Positions 36,461 to 50,839 of a DNA stretch of 64,000 nt are shown one piece after another. Origin of the DNA: Setaria digitata (lineage: Eukaryota; Nematoda; Chromadorea; Rhabditida; Setariidae). Below the pieces are notes generated by a model. That model had not been told where the DNA came from. It made no database searches and was given only the letters and a program-made list of their open reading frames with translations. The position numbers and the translations under genes were made by a program. The stretch is from assembly GCA_003640385.1 (NCBI GenBank), contig RCAB01000043.1, positions 1 through 64,000 of the forward strand, given 5' to 3'. The first letter of the stretch is position 1, and every line of letters starts with the position of its first letter.

Positions 36461-39400
36461 ATGATGGGTGACGAGAGTGACTCAAGCGAAGACTGTTTCG
36501 TGGGATCAGGACGACATAACTTTAATCCCAAACCGCATCTTGTTACGGTCGTTAAGTCCGATACCGGTAAATCAATTTCAGTTTCGTTTCTTTTATTCAC
36601 TTTTCACCGTAGCTTATTTTAATCTCGACCATTATTTACGTTCACATCGTTATTTAAGCACTTATTTGGCTGCTCTCTTTTAATACTGACGAGAAATGAA
36701 AAGAAATGCCTATACGCTCATCTTCATACAGGTTTTGGTTTCAATGTCAAAGGACAAGTGAGCGAAGGTGGTCAGCTACGAAGTATTAATGGTGAATTAT
36801 ATGCTCCCTTACAACACGTCAGTGCTGTTCTTCGTGGAGGTGCAGCTGCAAAAGCTGGATTGCTGAAAGGAGATCGCATTCTGCAAGTGTAATTTTATGG
36901 CTTATTCAAAAACGAAGTTCTTATATAACAATTTAAAATTCGTGTTTTTTATACTGCTTGAAAGTAGCCGGAAAATATTTCAGCACTGTTTTGTTTGGTT
37001 TACAGGTAATTCCAAGTGCAGTAATAGTTGCTCCTTATAGAAATGGTGTTGACGTAGAAGGAGCAACACACAAACAAGTTGTTGAACTTATAAAAGATGG
37101 TGGTGATAAATTATCACTAGTTGTGATCTCTGTGGATGCTGTTGATGCAGAGCGTTTTGAAAATGGGCTCACTGAAGAAAGTTGCGCATCTTGCAGGCAG
37201 TCGTTAAAAAATATATTTTTAAAGTTGAAGATGATCATATTGCTTTTTTGCGATCTTCTCTTATCAGAAGTATTTTAATTTTGTATTCCAGATACGATTA
37301 TTCTGAAAAGCGATCTTTGCCTATAACTATTCCAAGTTATCAGACAGTAACAGCAAATGGAGAGCGCTTTGTTGCTTACAACGTACACATGGCTGGTCGG
37401 CATCTCGGATCGCGACGTTACAGTGAATTTGTTCAGTTGCATAATTTACTAAAGCACGAATTTATTGATTTTGATTTTCCAAAACTGCCGAGTAAATGGC
37501 CATTTTCACTGTCTGAACAACAGCTGGATGCTCGTCGGAGAGGACTGGAATCATATTTAGAGAAAATTTGTGCTGTTAGAGTTATAGCCGATTCAGATAT
37601 TATGCAGGTAAATATTTTCGCTGTTGAATTTGTGAATATGACCGGCTAGACTTAATGTAGCATAGCTCTTCAGATAAAAAGAATTGGGTGAATACTGTGT
37701 AAGCGAATTTTAAAGTTAAAAGAATGAAGATTATTGGACCCTGATAGGGTTAGAGCTTGAGAACTTGAAATAACTATTTCTGTTCCAGGAATTTTTGATG
37801 GAAGACTCATTGTCAGAATGTGCAGTTGCAGATGTGCATATTCGTATATTACTGCCTGATGGAAATTCTTTGCTATTGAATATTAAACGTCATTGCACAG
37901 CGATTGAACTGTACATGGTCATTTTTCATCCGTCTTCACTTTAATTTATTACATTCTCTACCTATTAGTTTGTTATAATCTTTCTTGTCTTATTTTATAA
38001 TTTTTCAAACAGTGCAGTGACAATTTTGTCCCTGCATAATTTATAATAAATATCAGAAATTTTATGTATATTTTCATTATTGAAGAAGTTAGTTAATGGG
38101 GGCGACTTGAGAGGGAGATTCCTGGTATTTTGGCTCTTCGGTAAGGCAGTTTCTTTTACATTTTCTCAGAAACTTAACTTAACGAATGTGTTATTTCATT
38201 AAGTAAATTATTCATATTTCTTTTTGCAGGCTACCCAGAAACGTTTAAATATGTCCGTAGAAGCAAGTAAATACTGTGCACTGTTTGAAATGACTGAATG
38301 TGGATTCGGTACTTTTTTGTCTTGAATAATATAAAGTTTGTCATCTACGGAGCTTATTTTTATAAGCATTAGTTCCTTGCCAAGTTAACTTGCAGTATTT
38401 TGAGGTGAAAATGAAAGCAAACTCTGTTTGTACAAATTTACCATATTCTGTTTTTTGGTGTTACAGAGCGAAAGTTAGCTGATGATGAATGTCCACATGC
38501 ACTTTATATACAAAATTATTCTTCCGCTGCTTCATCATGCATTCTGCTTCGGAAATGGATTTTTGATATCGATAGGGAAATTGAACTTTGTGAACGGTAT
38601 TTCTCTTTATTATATTTCAAAGAAGTTTCACTTCTAAGGATTACAATTTGTGAGCTTTAAAATAAAAGATTCTGGAAGTTATTTTCTTAAATTCAGTTGT
38701 TAACTAGTCGTCATTTTTTATGTCATTTCTAGTCTATTTCAGTGATATATTGTTCAAAGAAATATGTTTTTGGCAAGCAGTTGCGAGTGTAAATGGTGGC
38801 CTTGTATCTGCCAAAGAAAAAATGTTTCAGCTGAAGGCTTTGCAGAGCATTGAAAGAGCCGATAAGGTAATTTTCCTTTTCATTGCAGGACAAATTATAA
38901 AACGGCTTTATATTTAATGGAAAAGTTTAATTATCAATTTAGAACCAGTGCCTCATTTAAAATTGAATATGATGCGAGAAGATAGAGTTCTAAGATATGA
39001 TATGTAAAAAAAAATTTTACTTTTCACTGTTATTGATAATGACATTCGAATTATTTAATGCTGATGACCTTCTGTTTTTTTATTTTTTATTTTTTACTTT
39101 TTTTTTTTTTTTTTTAAGTATCTGAGTATGGTACGCGCAATGGATGGTTACAACAGGATTGTTTTTCCGCACTGTAGTTGTAGTAGTCGTAGAGATGGTG
39201 ATATTATATTAGCAGTTGAGCTTTCTCAGTTGACAATACGAGCATGTGATTATGACGGCAATGTGCAGGTTTACTTTTATGCCTAATTGTTCATCTAGTT
39301 TAAGGTAATCAAGAAGAGATCCTTGGTATTTTAATATGCCTTCTAGACGATAATCAGATTCGGCAAACCTCCAGAGGATTTCCCAAATTTTCTGTGATTT

Positions 39401-39927
39401 TTTTTTCTTTTTTTAAATTAGAGAAAAATATGTGAAGGATTTGTCTGAATATATTACAGAAATACGTTTTTAAACAATAAGAATATCATTTTCAGGAAGA
39501 TGAGCTCATATTCGACTGGTCTGATATTCTAGAATATAAAATTGCTGATAATGGAACTATATTTGGATTTCAGTATGCTCGTTCACAAAAGAAACCTAAA
39601 CCAGTCAAATTACACACTCAGTTTGTGAGTGTTCATTTCCTAAGCTGAAAAATCAAGTTCCTATATCTTCATGACCGCATTATTTTGTAGCATTCAGCTT
39701 ACAAAAAAAAAAAGAAAATAAGTTCTTCGCTTATGTCTATGAAGGTATAGTAGTAATGGTTATCCTTTAGTGTGATTTCCTACTTTAAAAAGAAACTTCG
39801 AATTATTAAGTCTTGTGTTGCTCAAATTTGACTGTTGCAGGCAATGTTTATGAGCTTTTGCTTTTCTCGAATACTTGAAGAACGCGAAAGACGATGTAGA
39901 ACAAATTTTTCAAAAGGACAGAGTTAA
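36461..39927 (+). CDS. snx-27: Sorting nexin 27 (PDZ-PX-FERM)
   Basis: SNX27 works on endosomes with retromer to return cargo with PDZ-binding tails to the cell surface. Eleven phase-consistent exons: 36461-36566, 36732-36888, 37041-37202, 37292-37607, 37789-37917, 38230-38308, 38467-38596, 38743-38866, 39119-39268, 39496-39624 and 39841-39927. Domain order: an acidic start ([13 protein letters not shown]); a PDZ domain with [31 protein letters not shown]; a PX domain with [27 protein letters not shown] and [20 protein letters not shown]; then an atypical FERM-like module with [34 protein letters not shown] and a terminal [20 protein letters not shown]. The Arg in RRYSEF is the phosphoinositide-binding position of PX domains. 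The donor of exon 3 is the least certain join. Confidence 0.95.
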
Positions 39928-40002
39928 AGCTATTCGGATGTTTCTAATTCTAAGGAGATTTGGACTTGACCACTCCAAAAATTTATGGTTTAAAATACAG
40001 TA

Positions 40003-40008
40003 AATAAA
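40003..40008 (+). terminator. Polyadenylation signal of SNX27
   Basis: AATAAA lies 75 bases after the SNX27 stop codon. Confidence 0.5.
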
Positions 40009-40436
40009 ATAGTAGTATCAATTTTTTCTTTTCATTATTAAGTATGAATACATGAATTCAGATTGATCTGTTAGCGTGCTATTATAAGGATAGTAAAGTG
40101 CGGTAGTTTTCTCTCATCTGCAGATTTATGAGATGGAGAATGCATCTTGAATAAAATTTCGTTAGAGAATGTTACATAATCCTAGGGATTAGATTTGATT
40201 TAGAATTATCGGATTACTGACCAATAAGATTTCGCAGATCATATCCTTAACGAAATACTTCTTTTTTATATATATTCTGAAAGATCTCAAAGTATTCTTT
40301 ATTACTGATCAAACACAACCAAAAATTTATATTAGCAAAGATCATTTAAATAATGTTATTCTTATTTTTTAACGTGCAGCATATTTCACATTTCCACAGT
40401 TAGCGTAAAAATTATGCCAAATTGTTTAAGTGGAGT

Positions 40437-40487
40437 AAAACTTAAGATCACCAGTTATTGTTGTAATAACTGATGATCTTAAGTTTT
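40437..40487. repeat. Near-perfect 23-bp inverted repeat with 5-base loop
   Basis: The left arm 40437-40459 (AAAACTTAAGATCACCAGTT...) and the right arm 40465-40487 are reverse complements except at one position, which could still pair as G-U in RNA. The loop is GTTGT. It lies about 510 bases after the SNX27 stop codon. It could be a foldback element, an RNA hairpin in an extended 3' UTR or a small-RNA precursor; there is no coding potential. Confidence 0.85.
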
Positions 40488-42015
40488 CCATTATTTAATA
40501 ATAATTGTGAGATATGCCAACAAGCTCATTATCCCTTTTGTATTTTATCTTAATACTTTGAATGTTTGAAGTTAGTGTTGCATCATTATAACTTACTCTA
40601 AGGGTAAACAAGTTTATCGTCGCTCATAATTAAAGATTGCATTATTCCACTGACCATTTCTTTAACATTTTATTCCAGTCAATTTCGTCTCTGGGCATTG
40701 TTTTGTCGTGAACTGCATGTAAAAATTTCCATTTTACGCATTTATAAATTTTGTTTCTGATAATCATTTTGGAATAATGTTTTTTGAAAGCTGTTAGTTT
40801 CGATATGAATCAGTTTTGTTCATTTAACAACACATTTTAAGTACCTTCTCTTTCATATATTGTCTCGTATGTTCACCGGGTGTTTATCATTTTCCATTGT
40901 TACAACATTATGAGCTGGTGACAGTAGATCACATAATCTGCCATTGCTGATCAGTTTTTCTTTGATTTTTCAGATATTGAACATAATACTACTGTATTTT
41001 ACAGCATTGATTTCAGCATCAGTTCTTTGTGCTTTCATACTCTCTCCAAAGTTTCTTTTTGACAAATTTTCATTCGTTATTTATGCTCATTATCTATTTT
41101 TCCTTTATTTTAACTATTATTAACTCTATGTTGCCGTTACTACCATTACAGGATTAAGTATTATTTTCCGTTTATACAAGGTTTCTTTGTGATAGCTCCT
41201 ATTTTGCATCATTCTTTTCTCTCTGCATCATTTCAGTGCATTAAAATCCCACCTTCCAATATTTATGATTTACATGGAGTAACTGGAAAATCCTTATAAG
41301 TTCTTATTTTGCTTCTACATTTAATTATATGAATTAAAAACAATGTCCCAGAAAGCGTAATGTCTTCATATTATATTACTAAAGATATTTAAATGGGTCA
41401 TACGTCCAACTAATTTGTTCATCTATTTATTTGTATAATAAGATGTTTTTACGAATTCGATAGTTGGGACAAAAATGATTCCTATCTTCTTTCTATATTC
41501 TTTCAGGCGTTTCCGTTTCTGGCGTTTTTTATTGTGGTGCTTTGAAGCTGAGAAAATAATCATAGAACGAAAGTAATGATCATCGTTTTGTTTTATCACT
41601 TCATGAAATTCAAAGTTCCTTTTCAAGTTTATCTGACGGGATAGCAATAATTTACTGATATAGAAGTGTAAGATTTAGCAGTTAAAAGTTATGGGAATGT
41701 TGAAAGAATTTGTATTTGAATGTCATTTAACAGACTGGGTGCAGCGCTGAAGACAAATCGGTATCAATTGTATGATTTTGTTTTTTCTTGACTAGTGATG
41801 CTGAGCGATCGCAAATATTACTTTGTCCATGTACTGTTATCCTTATTAATATCCATTTGGCAAAATCTATGAAGTTTCAATTGGAGTCTGCTGAGGCAAT
41901 CCTTCAAATAAAGTGAATGTTTCGGGTTTTGCTATTCCAAATCAATCACTTGCACTTGGTTCAGAGTTATTGAACATGCTTTTTCATTTATTAGGAGGAA
42001 TATGAAAAAAAAAAA

Positions 42016-45000
42016 ATGACTGACCGTGACGTGATTAGCGGTGGTGATTGTTAGTCGTAGAAAATAAATTCGATTACACTGCTCTGATTTCATATTCTAC
42101 TCAGGAGTTAGATGTATGTGAAAATCAAACCAGTGGTTCAGCTTGGTTTGAACCATTTGGACGGTGGATAGGGAATATCGATCGAGTCTATTCTGCATTT
42201 TTGATTTATTAATGAATTACGGTTGGGATGTGAGAGGATTTATGAATTATCACTTTTCTCCCTTAGATGCTTACTTATTTTCATGTTCTAGTCGAATAGT
42301 CGAGGTCAAATAGTAGGTGCGAATCAGCGGCGAGATTTGTTGACACGGATTCTCTATCTGTTGGGAGTAATGGATCACAACGTGCAAACATTTCTTCCTT
42401 ATCAGCTTATCCAGTGAGTATACGCCAACAGCTAGCTATCTTCAGACTGGTATACTCCTTAATTACTTTTTATGACAGATTCATACATCTCTTCAGCACT
42501 CCTTTTAACTGCTGTGTACAAGGAGACTTTACCTTGCTTGCCGGTACTTTTTAAAGGAATGGTTATTTTGAAAGTAGTAAATGCTAGGAAATACAAAAAA
42601 AAGAATCACTTTCGTAAGAGAAATTAAATTTTCTTTCGATATTTTGTCTAAATTATTAACCGATTTGCATAGTTCTGAAGAACAGAATCGAAACGTAGTT
42701 ATAAGTATGGGAAAGTTTGCTCATCTGTTATGAATTAAATATTAAAAAATAGTAGTTTATGATGAATGATTCATTGTAGCATTAGTAGAATTCGTCTTAA
42801 TTGCCATTTCCAATTGCTAGACAAAAAGTACTACTAACTTAAGTTGCCAGCTTTTTGATTCCAACAATGTTTACAAATTACGTTATGTAAACAAGTCTTC
42901 TCCTTATTCTTTGCTCATTTTTAGCTAGTGAATGAATTGGCGATGTTTCTATCGGCCTTTAATTTTATTGATATTGCTTGAGTCTCAACGTTTTCATTTG
43001 AACTTTTCTCGGTTTTGTAAACAATTTTTAGCTGCTGAATTGATATTCTTCAACAAGAAGAAAATTTTTTTTATGTTTTTTCTTATTACTAATGTACAAT
43101 TCTTCACTCTTTTCTTTTCTGAAGTCTTTTGGAGAACTATTTCTTTCAGTGATACCTCCGTTGCAAGCCTTTTTAACGGAATGAACTAGACGAGATCCAG
43201 CCATTCTAACTCGCAGAGTGGCTGGAAATGTAGTTGGTACTGACTAAATCATTAGCTACCTGAGGGCTTCCCAAACTCGCAAACTTCCCTATTTTGTGCG
43301 TTCTCTCTCGTTATTTCGTTCCCCTCTCTTTGTTTTCGATTTTTTCTGATGATATGATGTAAGCTTCACTGGAAGTATTGTTTACTTTTTCACTAAAAAA
43401 AAAACTGTTGATTTTAAAGAGAGGAAGAGAGAGAATGGGAATGAAGGAAGGGGAAGTATGAGGAAAGTGGCCAATTCTGATACATTACTGCGCTGAAATT
43501 GTCCTCTTTTTTTGTTGAACTACCACCCTTAACTGATATTTAAGAAACAAAGGTAGAAATTTCGGGAATGTTAGCTTTCGAAGATTTATCAAATCAAATT
43601 CGTGTTTATTTGTTGGGTCAGGAACTTATCCATTACAGGTTATTGAGATTTATCATGTCCAAAGTTTAAACTTCAGGTATTTTCTGTTGTGAATAGCCAA
43701 GTAGAAGATTTCTTAAGAAATTGGACAGAAAGAGAAGTCTTCAGTTCATTTTGTTATTTTTGCAGATACTGTTGTTGCATGAATGGTACCTCGACTTGTC
43801 TGTCGGATTTTCGGATTGAATATCGCCTACTTTTTTCACCTTTGACACTGTTAGAAGCTCGTTCTGACTCCTTTTAATGGTTGATTCATCTTTTGTCTCC
43901 TCCTTTGAAGGAAGTAGCTCTGCCTTGAAAGCTGCATTCTCTCACTTTCCTTGAATAAGGATGATTTAAATGCAGTTTATTCCGTCATAGAACAAGAAGC
44001 ATTAGAAATTCAAAGCTGAAAAAAAAAAAAACTTGTTTATAAATGGAGCACTTCTGCTTCTTTGCATAAAACGTTTTTATTAATGAATGTAATTTTAACT
44101 TTATCATTTTATTTTACCATTTTTGTTCAGATGGAACAACCAGTGCAACCAGTTGCAAGCTCGTCTTCAACAAGCGCACAGTTATCTCTGACAGGCAGTG
44201 TATCGCCAGGCGTATCCAGAAAACGTATTTCAAAAGTATCTTGTTTTGCATACTGCATTGTCGGTTGACTACCTTGAACTGTCATATTAATTCGGATATT
44301 TGGAGGTTCATAAAAAGAATGAGCGTGGTGAGACACCGTTACATGTGGCAGCACGTAGAGGCGAACACAGACTGTGCAGGAAGTTGATTCAGGAGGGTGC
44401 GCTTGTTAATGCTCGTGATTACGCTGGATGGACACCCTTGCATGAAGCATGTTATCATGGACATTTCAAAGCTGCCAAACTTCTTCTTGGGTACGCCAGT
44501 GTTCTGGAAGTTTTGCACAAATCCATAAGAGTATGGTTAAATTACTCTAGACAATTTTCAGCTACGATGCAGATGTTAATGCATTGTCGGACTGTGATGA
44601 CACTCCCCTGCATGATGCGGTCACGAGTGGAAATGAAAAGATTAGTCGTGATATTTGAAGTTTTGATGAAATAAAAACAATTATACTCTCAGTTTCATCT
44701 GTATTTGCCCGTTTTCCCTTTCTTATTAGCAATATAACTTTTCTTTTGTAGTTGGTTTGGTTGTTACTACACTCGGGTGCAATTCGTGATCGTGTTGATA
44801 ATGACGGGAAAAAGCCGATTGATATTTGTCACTCAGAATATAATGGAATTAAGAATCTTCTTTCCAGTGCTACTATTCCAGATTTATATCCGGTCGACGA
44901 CTCACATTCTTCAACCTCATCTAGTCCAAGTCATCCAGTAAGCTAATTCTGATAGCTCTAATAAATTCTTGGAGTAAGGGTAATAATTTAGAATAATAAT

Positions 45001-48000
45001 GTAGACGACTGAAAAGGTGGTAAATCTATTGCAATTCGTTAGTACATTTATATATTTAAAGCATAGATCGTTGATGGGATTGTAATTGGAAATGGTGTTT
45101 TTGTTTTGTTCCTACTTCGCTGAGAGAATTGCAACATCTGAAAAGTGCTAAAATACAGAAGAAAGGAACTTAAAAAATTTTCTTTTGGCAACTATCAGAT
45201 AGTACAAGAAGTATGTTCTCCTTTACTTATTGGGTAAGCTTTATTTGCACATATATGAAAAATTCCAGCAAGACCCTCAGTTGCTGACAGTAAACGTAAC
45301 ACGGCTTACTCCAGAAAAGCAATGCTTAACATCAAATAATGATGATTCTGTAACCAGTGCAGAAACTTTTCTAAAAGAAGAAAATATGGGAAGCAGTGGA
45401 GAGCCACGACTGCAATCACAAGGTTAATAGATAAAATTTTTTTTTTTTGGAATTCTACTAAGGTGCTTTTATAATCGTTTTGTTTTAGTATTTTTATATC
45501 TAAAATAACTAATAAGGCACTCAGCGAAAGAAGTACTGTTGGAATAATTTATAAGTTAAATTATATAGTTTAGCTTGATTTATATATTTTGTTCTGGAAT
45601 ATGCTATTCTATCTTCCTGTTCTCATTAATGGTTAAAAATTGCTATTCGATATCAGTTCCTGACGTCCATGAATGTTTCTTTTCTTAACAAATTGATATA
45701 TCTCCTTATTCTTTCATCTTGTTCTTTCGGAAAACTACTTGTTTTCCGATAGATCGCTGAAACAGTGTTTTCATCGTGTGGATTCACACCATCGCTTTCA
45801 TCAAGGAATGATTTTTAGGGTCGTATAGACCGATGAATGAAAAAGTCAATCCTGAAGGAGACGCTAAGGTTCTTTATTATTTTTCTTTATTTTTATCAAA
45901 CATATTTTTGTTTGGTAAAAATTTGTTTGTTTATTTCTTTGCTGTGATGTCTCTACTTTTTATACAACGATGAAAACTAAAGCTAATTAAATATGGAGTT
46001 TATGGGAATTAGAGTTTCTGGAAGATGTTAATTTAATTGGTTTTAAACCTTTTCAGGCTCCTGATTTTGACAATGTGTTGCGAAATGAAGAGGTAAAAAA
46101 CGGGATTCGCCATGATTTAGACGGAATGTTAGTATTTATTTGCTTCTTATTTTTATATGTGTATTATTATACTCGAGTACTGGTTTCAGAGAGTTGAAAA
46201 ATTAACATTTTGCTTAAGTTAATTATATTGAGGAGCGAGTCGTTGCAGCATGCCCTCGTTCTCTATGCATCATTCTGTATGGCCTGAAGAAATTGATACA
46301 TTGAAAAGCGTTGAATCGCATAATTGTTCTTCGCCACACGGATTGGATCACGATTTAGCATCGTCACATGTCTTACTTGACAATGCTTGTTTTGGAACAA
46401 ATGAATTGAAAGAAGGAGAAAATTGTCATATTGGGCGTTCACGTGGTGTGGCACATACCGAACATTTCTCTTCTCAGTACACATCCCAGAAATCAAACTA
46501 TAATGAAAAGCGTAAACAAAGGCATGCATTCGATTGATTTATCTTATCACTAAAATGCTGTTTAACCATTCATGCGATTTTTTCTCATCTCCTGGCTAAG
46601 AATAAGTTGCCATTGTATTATTTTCCTGTAGCAAGTATTTGGTAAAGTTCAATGTTGTTTTGGAATTAAGTGAGTTAAAATTGACAATGTATTCATTATT
46701 AAACCTCGAAAATTCTCATTCTGCTATGTTTTCTGGTTGTTGTAGAGGTCGAAGACGAGGACGAACTATGTATACAGTTACTGGTTCTTCAATTATTACA
46801 ACTCACACATCTCAACCCGATGATGTTTATGAATTTCGCAGCAGTCCTGAATCCGATGTAGGTGTAAATGTGAGCTTTCTCTTCTTCCTCATTTTTCCCT
46901 CTGTAATTTTTAGCCCAGTGGAAGAGATATTTGTTGTGTGAGATGTAGAAATTGAATCATTACTGAAAGGATATGTTAAGGATAGGTGGTTAAGTAATGA
47001 TTTAATATTTAAATACAGTGGATGCTGAAATGTAGATAACTTTAACTGAGGAAAGAGTTGTATGTATTATGAATAGAAGTAAATTAATATTATGAGCAAC
47101 ACTGCTCTCTACGCTGAGGATGGTAATGAAAAGTGGTGGAAAAGAGGAAAATGATGGTTAGACAGATTATTATGCCATACTCTTCCCTGCTCGGCGATCT
47201 TAATGTCTCTCTTGACATTTGTTTGAACCACCAGTCTTTTGATATTTCATTTTAACTACTGTTCGTCATATTCATCCTATACTACTAACGCAGATCAGCT
47301 GCATGTTTGGTTTCATCCTGGTCATGGTTCGTTTTTCTTATTTTCTATCAGCGATTATTTTGTTTATCTGTTGTATTACTTCTGCAAACAATTATTTCTC
47401 CGAGACATCGAATGTCCAATGCTGGTTTTAATTTTGTGAAAAGCTACTATACGATGGACTTAACCACAGCTCCGACCAGTGAATGCCTGTCCCCTGCAAT
47501 AAAAGTATTAGCTTTAGAGAAGTTAAAGTTGGTTAGAGAAAATTTTTCGGGAAGTTTCCGTAAACTTACATTACCTATTATTTTGGTTGGTGAACTTTAG
47601 TTGAATCATTAGCATGTTAAGTAACGAATGGTAGTAAAAAAGTGATAAAAATGAGTTTCAGTGTTCTTGCACCCATTGTTATTCTGCGCTTTCACTACAT
47701 ATTGAAAGATTTGGCCTCTTTTTTTCACTTTAAGTTAAGTTGGAGAAGAAGGTGTTTAAGTGTTTAATTCAAAGAAGGTGTTTAATTCAAATCAGATATA
47801 TTTTATTTAGATAAAAGAAAAATAATAAATGTTTCTGTTTTTCATTTGCAGATTTTCTGTTTTTTGATTAATATCTTCTGCAGTTAATTCATAAAGGGTA
47901 CGATGAAGGTAAGATTTTGCAGAAAACAGGATCTGCTGGTGATATGGAACGAGAATTAAGTGAATCACCAAATCTTAAAAGGCAACGATCCAGTCAGGTT

Positions 48001-50804
48001 GAGACCATCAGTGCTGTATCTTTCACTTCTACGGCAGTCTCGTCTCAAACAAGTAATTGGTTTTATATGTGATAGTAAATGCTTTTTCATGCATCTTTTT
48101 TTACGTTAAAATTAATAAGTAGATACATCGAGCTTGAAGAATTTTTTTCTTTTGAGAATTTTTCAACTGAGGTCAAAAAAGAAATCGTAATTTTACAAAT
48201 ATTAGGTGGTGTTATACAAGAAGGTATATCCATATTAGAAAGGGACGAAGCATTGGATGCGATGTCAAATGTTTCTGATCCAACTGATGAAAAAGCTGAT
48301 GCAACTGTTGGCCGCAAGGTAAATGCTCTGCGACTTAAATTTGTTAGCCTTTTAAGATGCTGTTGTTGTTTCTTAATTTCGCATATATAAATTTTAAAAA
48401 GTTATAGCGATTAAAGAGGCAAAAGAAATAACTATGTTTGTTTTTCACTGAGGTGAACCAGATTTCTGTGATGAAAGGAAAAAAGGCTTGGAAATGGAAA
48501 TGTATTTTAATGTTTTTTCTGTTGTTTTCGAAGTTGTATTATGAGTATTAATGATGAGATGTAATAGAAATCATTGTTTAGCTGAAATTTCAATGAAAAC
48601 TTTCCCCAGCTTTTCTTGAGATCAAATTGCCCTCTATGAAAATTCATTTTTTCCTGCTATCTACATCTTGTCCAAATGTGAAATGACATGGCTTTTGATT
48701 TTTGAAGCATCATACATGAAGTTTCGTATGGCTATTCAGGTACCGCCACTTCGTATATCATTACCGCGCACACCGACTGAAGACGGTGTTGCAGTAGTAA
48801 ATGCGGCAGATGATGTAACTGCAGTTACAACTAATAATGTGCGACGAAATACCAGAAGTACTAAGAGTTTCACCCGGAGACATCAGAGTCCTGAACAAAG
48901 CATCAGTAGTGTTTGCGATGAGAGCATACAACGAGTTACAAGGTTTTCACTTCTCTGTTGCCTGTTATTGTGCCTGCGGTGAGTGTGTGTCACAGCAAGG
49001 AAAAAAATTTGACTATAAGAAGAAACAAAAATTGTGGTTTCCAAAGAATGAAAGATAAAATTTGCTTGTCATTAAAAGTTTTTTTTTAAAAAAAAGTTCA
49101 ATTGACTTTTCAGCAAAATATTTGCAGGAGCAAACTTCGACAGTCTGGGCGACAACTTCGTGACCATCCTACAATCAGCTATGAAGCATCCGTGAAGAGG
49201 AAGTCAACCAGTTGGCGACGTAGTTCCACAACTGCTGCTTCACCAATGCCTATAGTTTCATTGACGACTTCTGATGAACTTACTACTTCTGGTAATGATA
49301 ATGGTGATAGAGCTGATGGTTTGTTTTTTTTTTTTTTTTTGATATCAACTCTCCTGGTTTATGAAAATCTTGGGAGGCCCCCAGTTTTTTGTGTTGTTAG
49401 TAACAGTTGAGTGAAGGATTGCGTTCATTTTTGAATTGAACCAAGTGATCAAGAATTTATTTCACAGCTGAGGAGAGTTCTCATTTGGAAGCAGCAACAT
49501 TGAAGGAAGATGAAAATACTTTGTTAGCCTTGTCGCTGATGAAGAAAAATAGCTATGAAGGTTTCCGAGAGTTTCGTTCTGTGGTAAGACTTTCAATACT
49601 TGCATGGGAAAGTTTGTTTTACTATTATTTATTAGTTATCATTGTTATATTGTTATTAACTATTCATTTTTGGTCGTCATCTACCTCACTAATCAATTAT
49701 GATTGGATAATTACTATTATTATTACTAACAGCAATATTAGTACTAGTAGTAACAATTATTGCTAATATAAAAAAGCAGTTATTGTTGTTATTATTATCC
49801 ATTATTAACTTTTTCTAAATTATTACAGTTGCTGTATTACTATTATTGTTACTATTTTATCATTACTGTTGATTATCAATTATTAACTACTAATTATTAT
49901 TAATTACGAATTATCATTTATCATCTGTTATTGATTATTATTTGTTGTTTATTAATTGTTAGCCATTAATTATTACTACAAATTATTATTGTTAATTGCC
50001 GTTATTAATTATTATTATTATTATTGCTACTACTATTACTACTAATTATTAGATTATTATTATTTGATTGGTTCAGTTCAGTACACCTGTAATTAAATTT
50101 TCTAGATTGAAGAACGCTGGGCCAAGGATGCTGTCGAAGAAATTATGGTTCCAGAAAATCCGCCCAATTTTAATAATTATATGATTGTTCAGGGAAATTA
50201 CACTTCAACAAGTAGTCTTAGTGTACCATTATTGGAAGAAGTGAGCTGTTTTTCTAGATATTTAGTAACTTTAACGATGTCTAGTGGTCAAGTTTAGATA
50301 CATGTTTGATAAAGTCTCACTTACTTACTCACTTTTACTTTTATATTATTGGATCGGATTTTTCTTCCTATTCATTTGCATAATGTTAAGGGGAATTTTC
50401 GTCTCATTCAGTGAGAACAGTATTTATCTCTAGTATACTGTTAACACAGATCTCAACGAACATTTCTTTTAGCTTGAGTTTGTTTTTGAAAACGGATTGT
50501 TTAAAAGCACTCATTTTCAGAAAACAGATGTTCTGTTTACAGAAAAATTAACTGCAAAACTTTGTGTTCTTCACTCTGAACAGCAAGAAAAGAGACGAAG
50601 TATGCAATTTTATCAGCAGGTGCTAATAATTTCTTATTCTTCCCACATCGATGCATAATGTATTTATCGCTACATGATTATTTTAAAAAATACTTTATAA
50701 GGTGGAACGTGAACGACTAAGGATGCAGGCAGAAAGCGAAGTGTTGCGAATGCTTGCACGAAAGGCAAACGAGTGCCGTGAATGCTTTTCAGCAAGTAGG
50801 GTTG

Positions 50805-50839
<35 letters not shown>

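Larger units (their letters stand above)
39928..42015. other. Intergenic region after SNX27
   Basis: It contains the SNX27 3' end and a striking hairpin at 40437-40487, both listed separately. The remainder, from about 40500 to 41990, is AT-rich and shows no supported exon. An open frame on the minus strand at 41423-41647 is Lys/Arg-rich and has no motif. Confidence 0.5.

Noticed and set aside
44131..44192. Alternative frame of the 44131 exon reading WNNQCNQLQARLQQAHSYL and ending a separate upstream gene.
   Set aside because: The 40-bp exon at 43190-43229 restores phase 0 and links the upstream exons to the ankyrin frame, so a second gene sharing the same acceptor is not needed.
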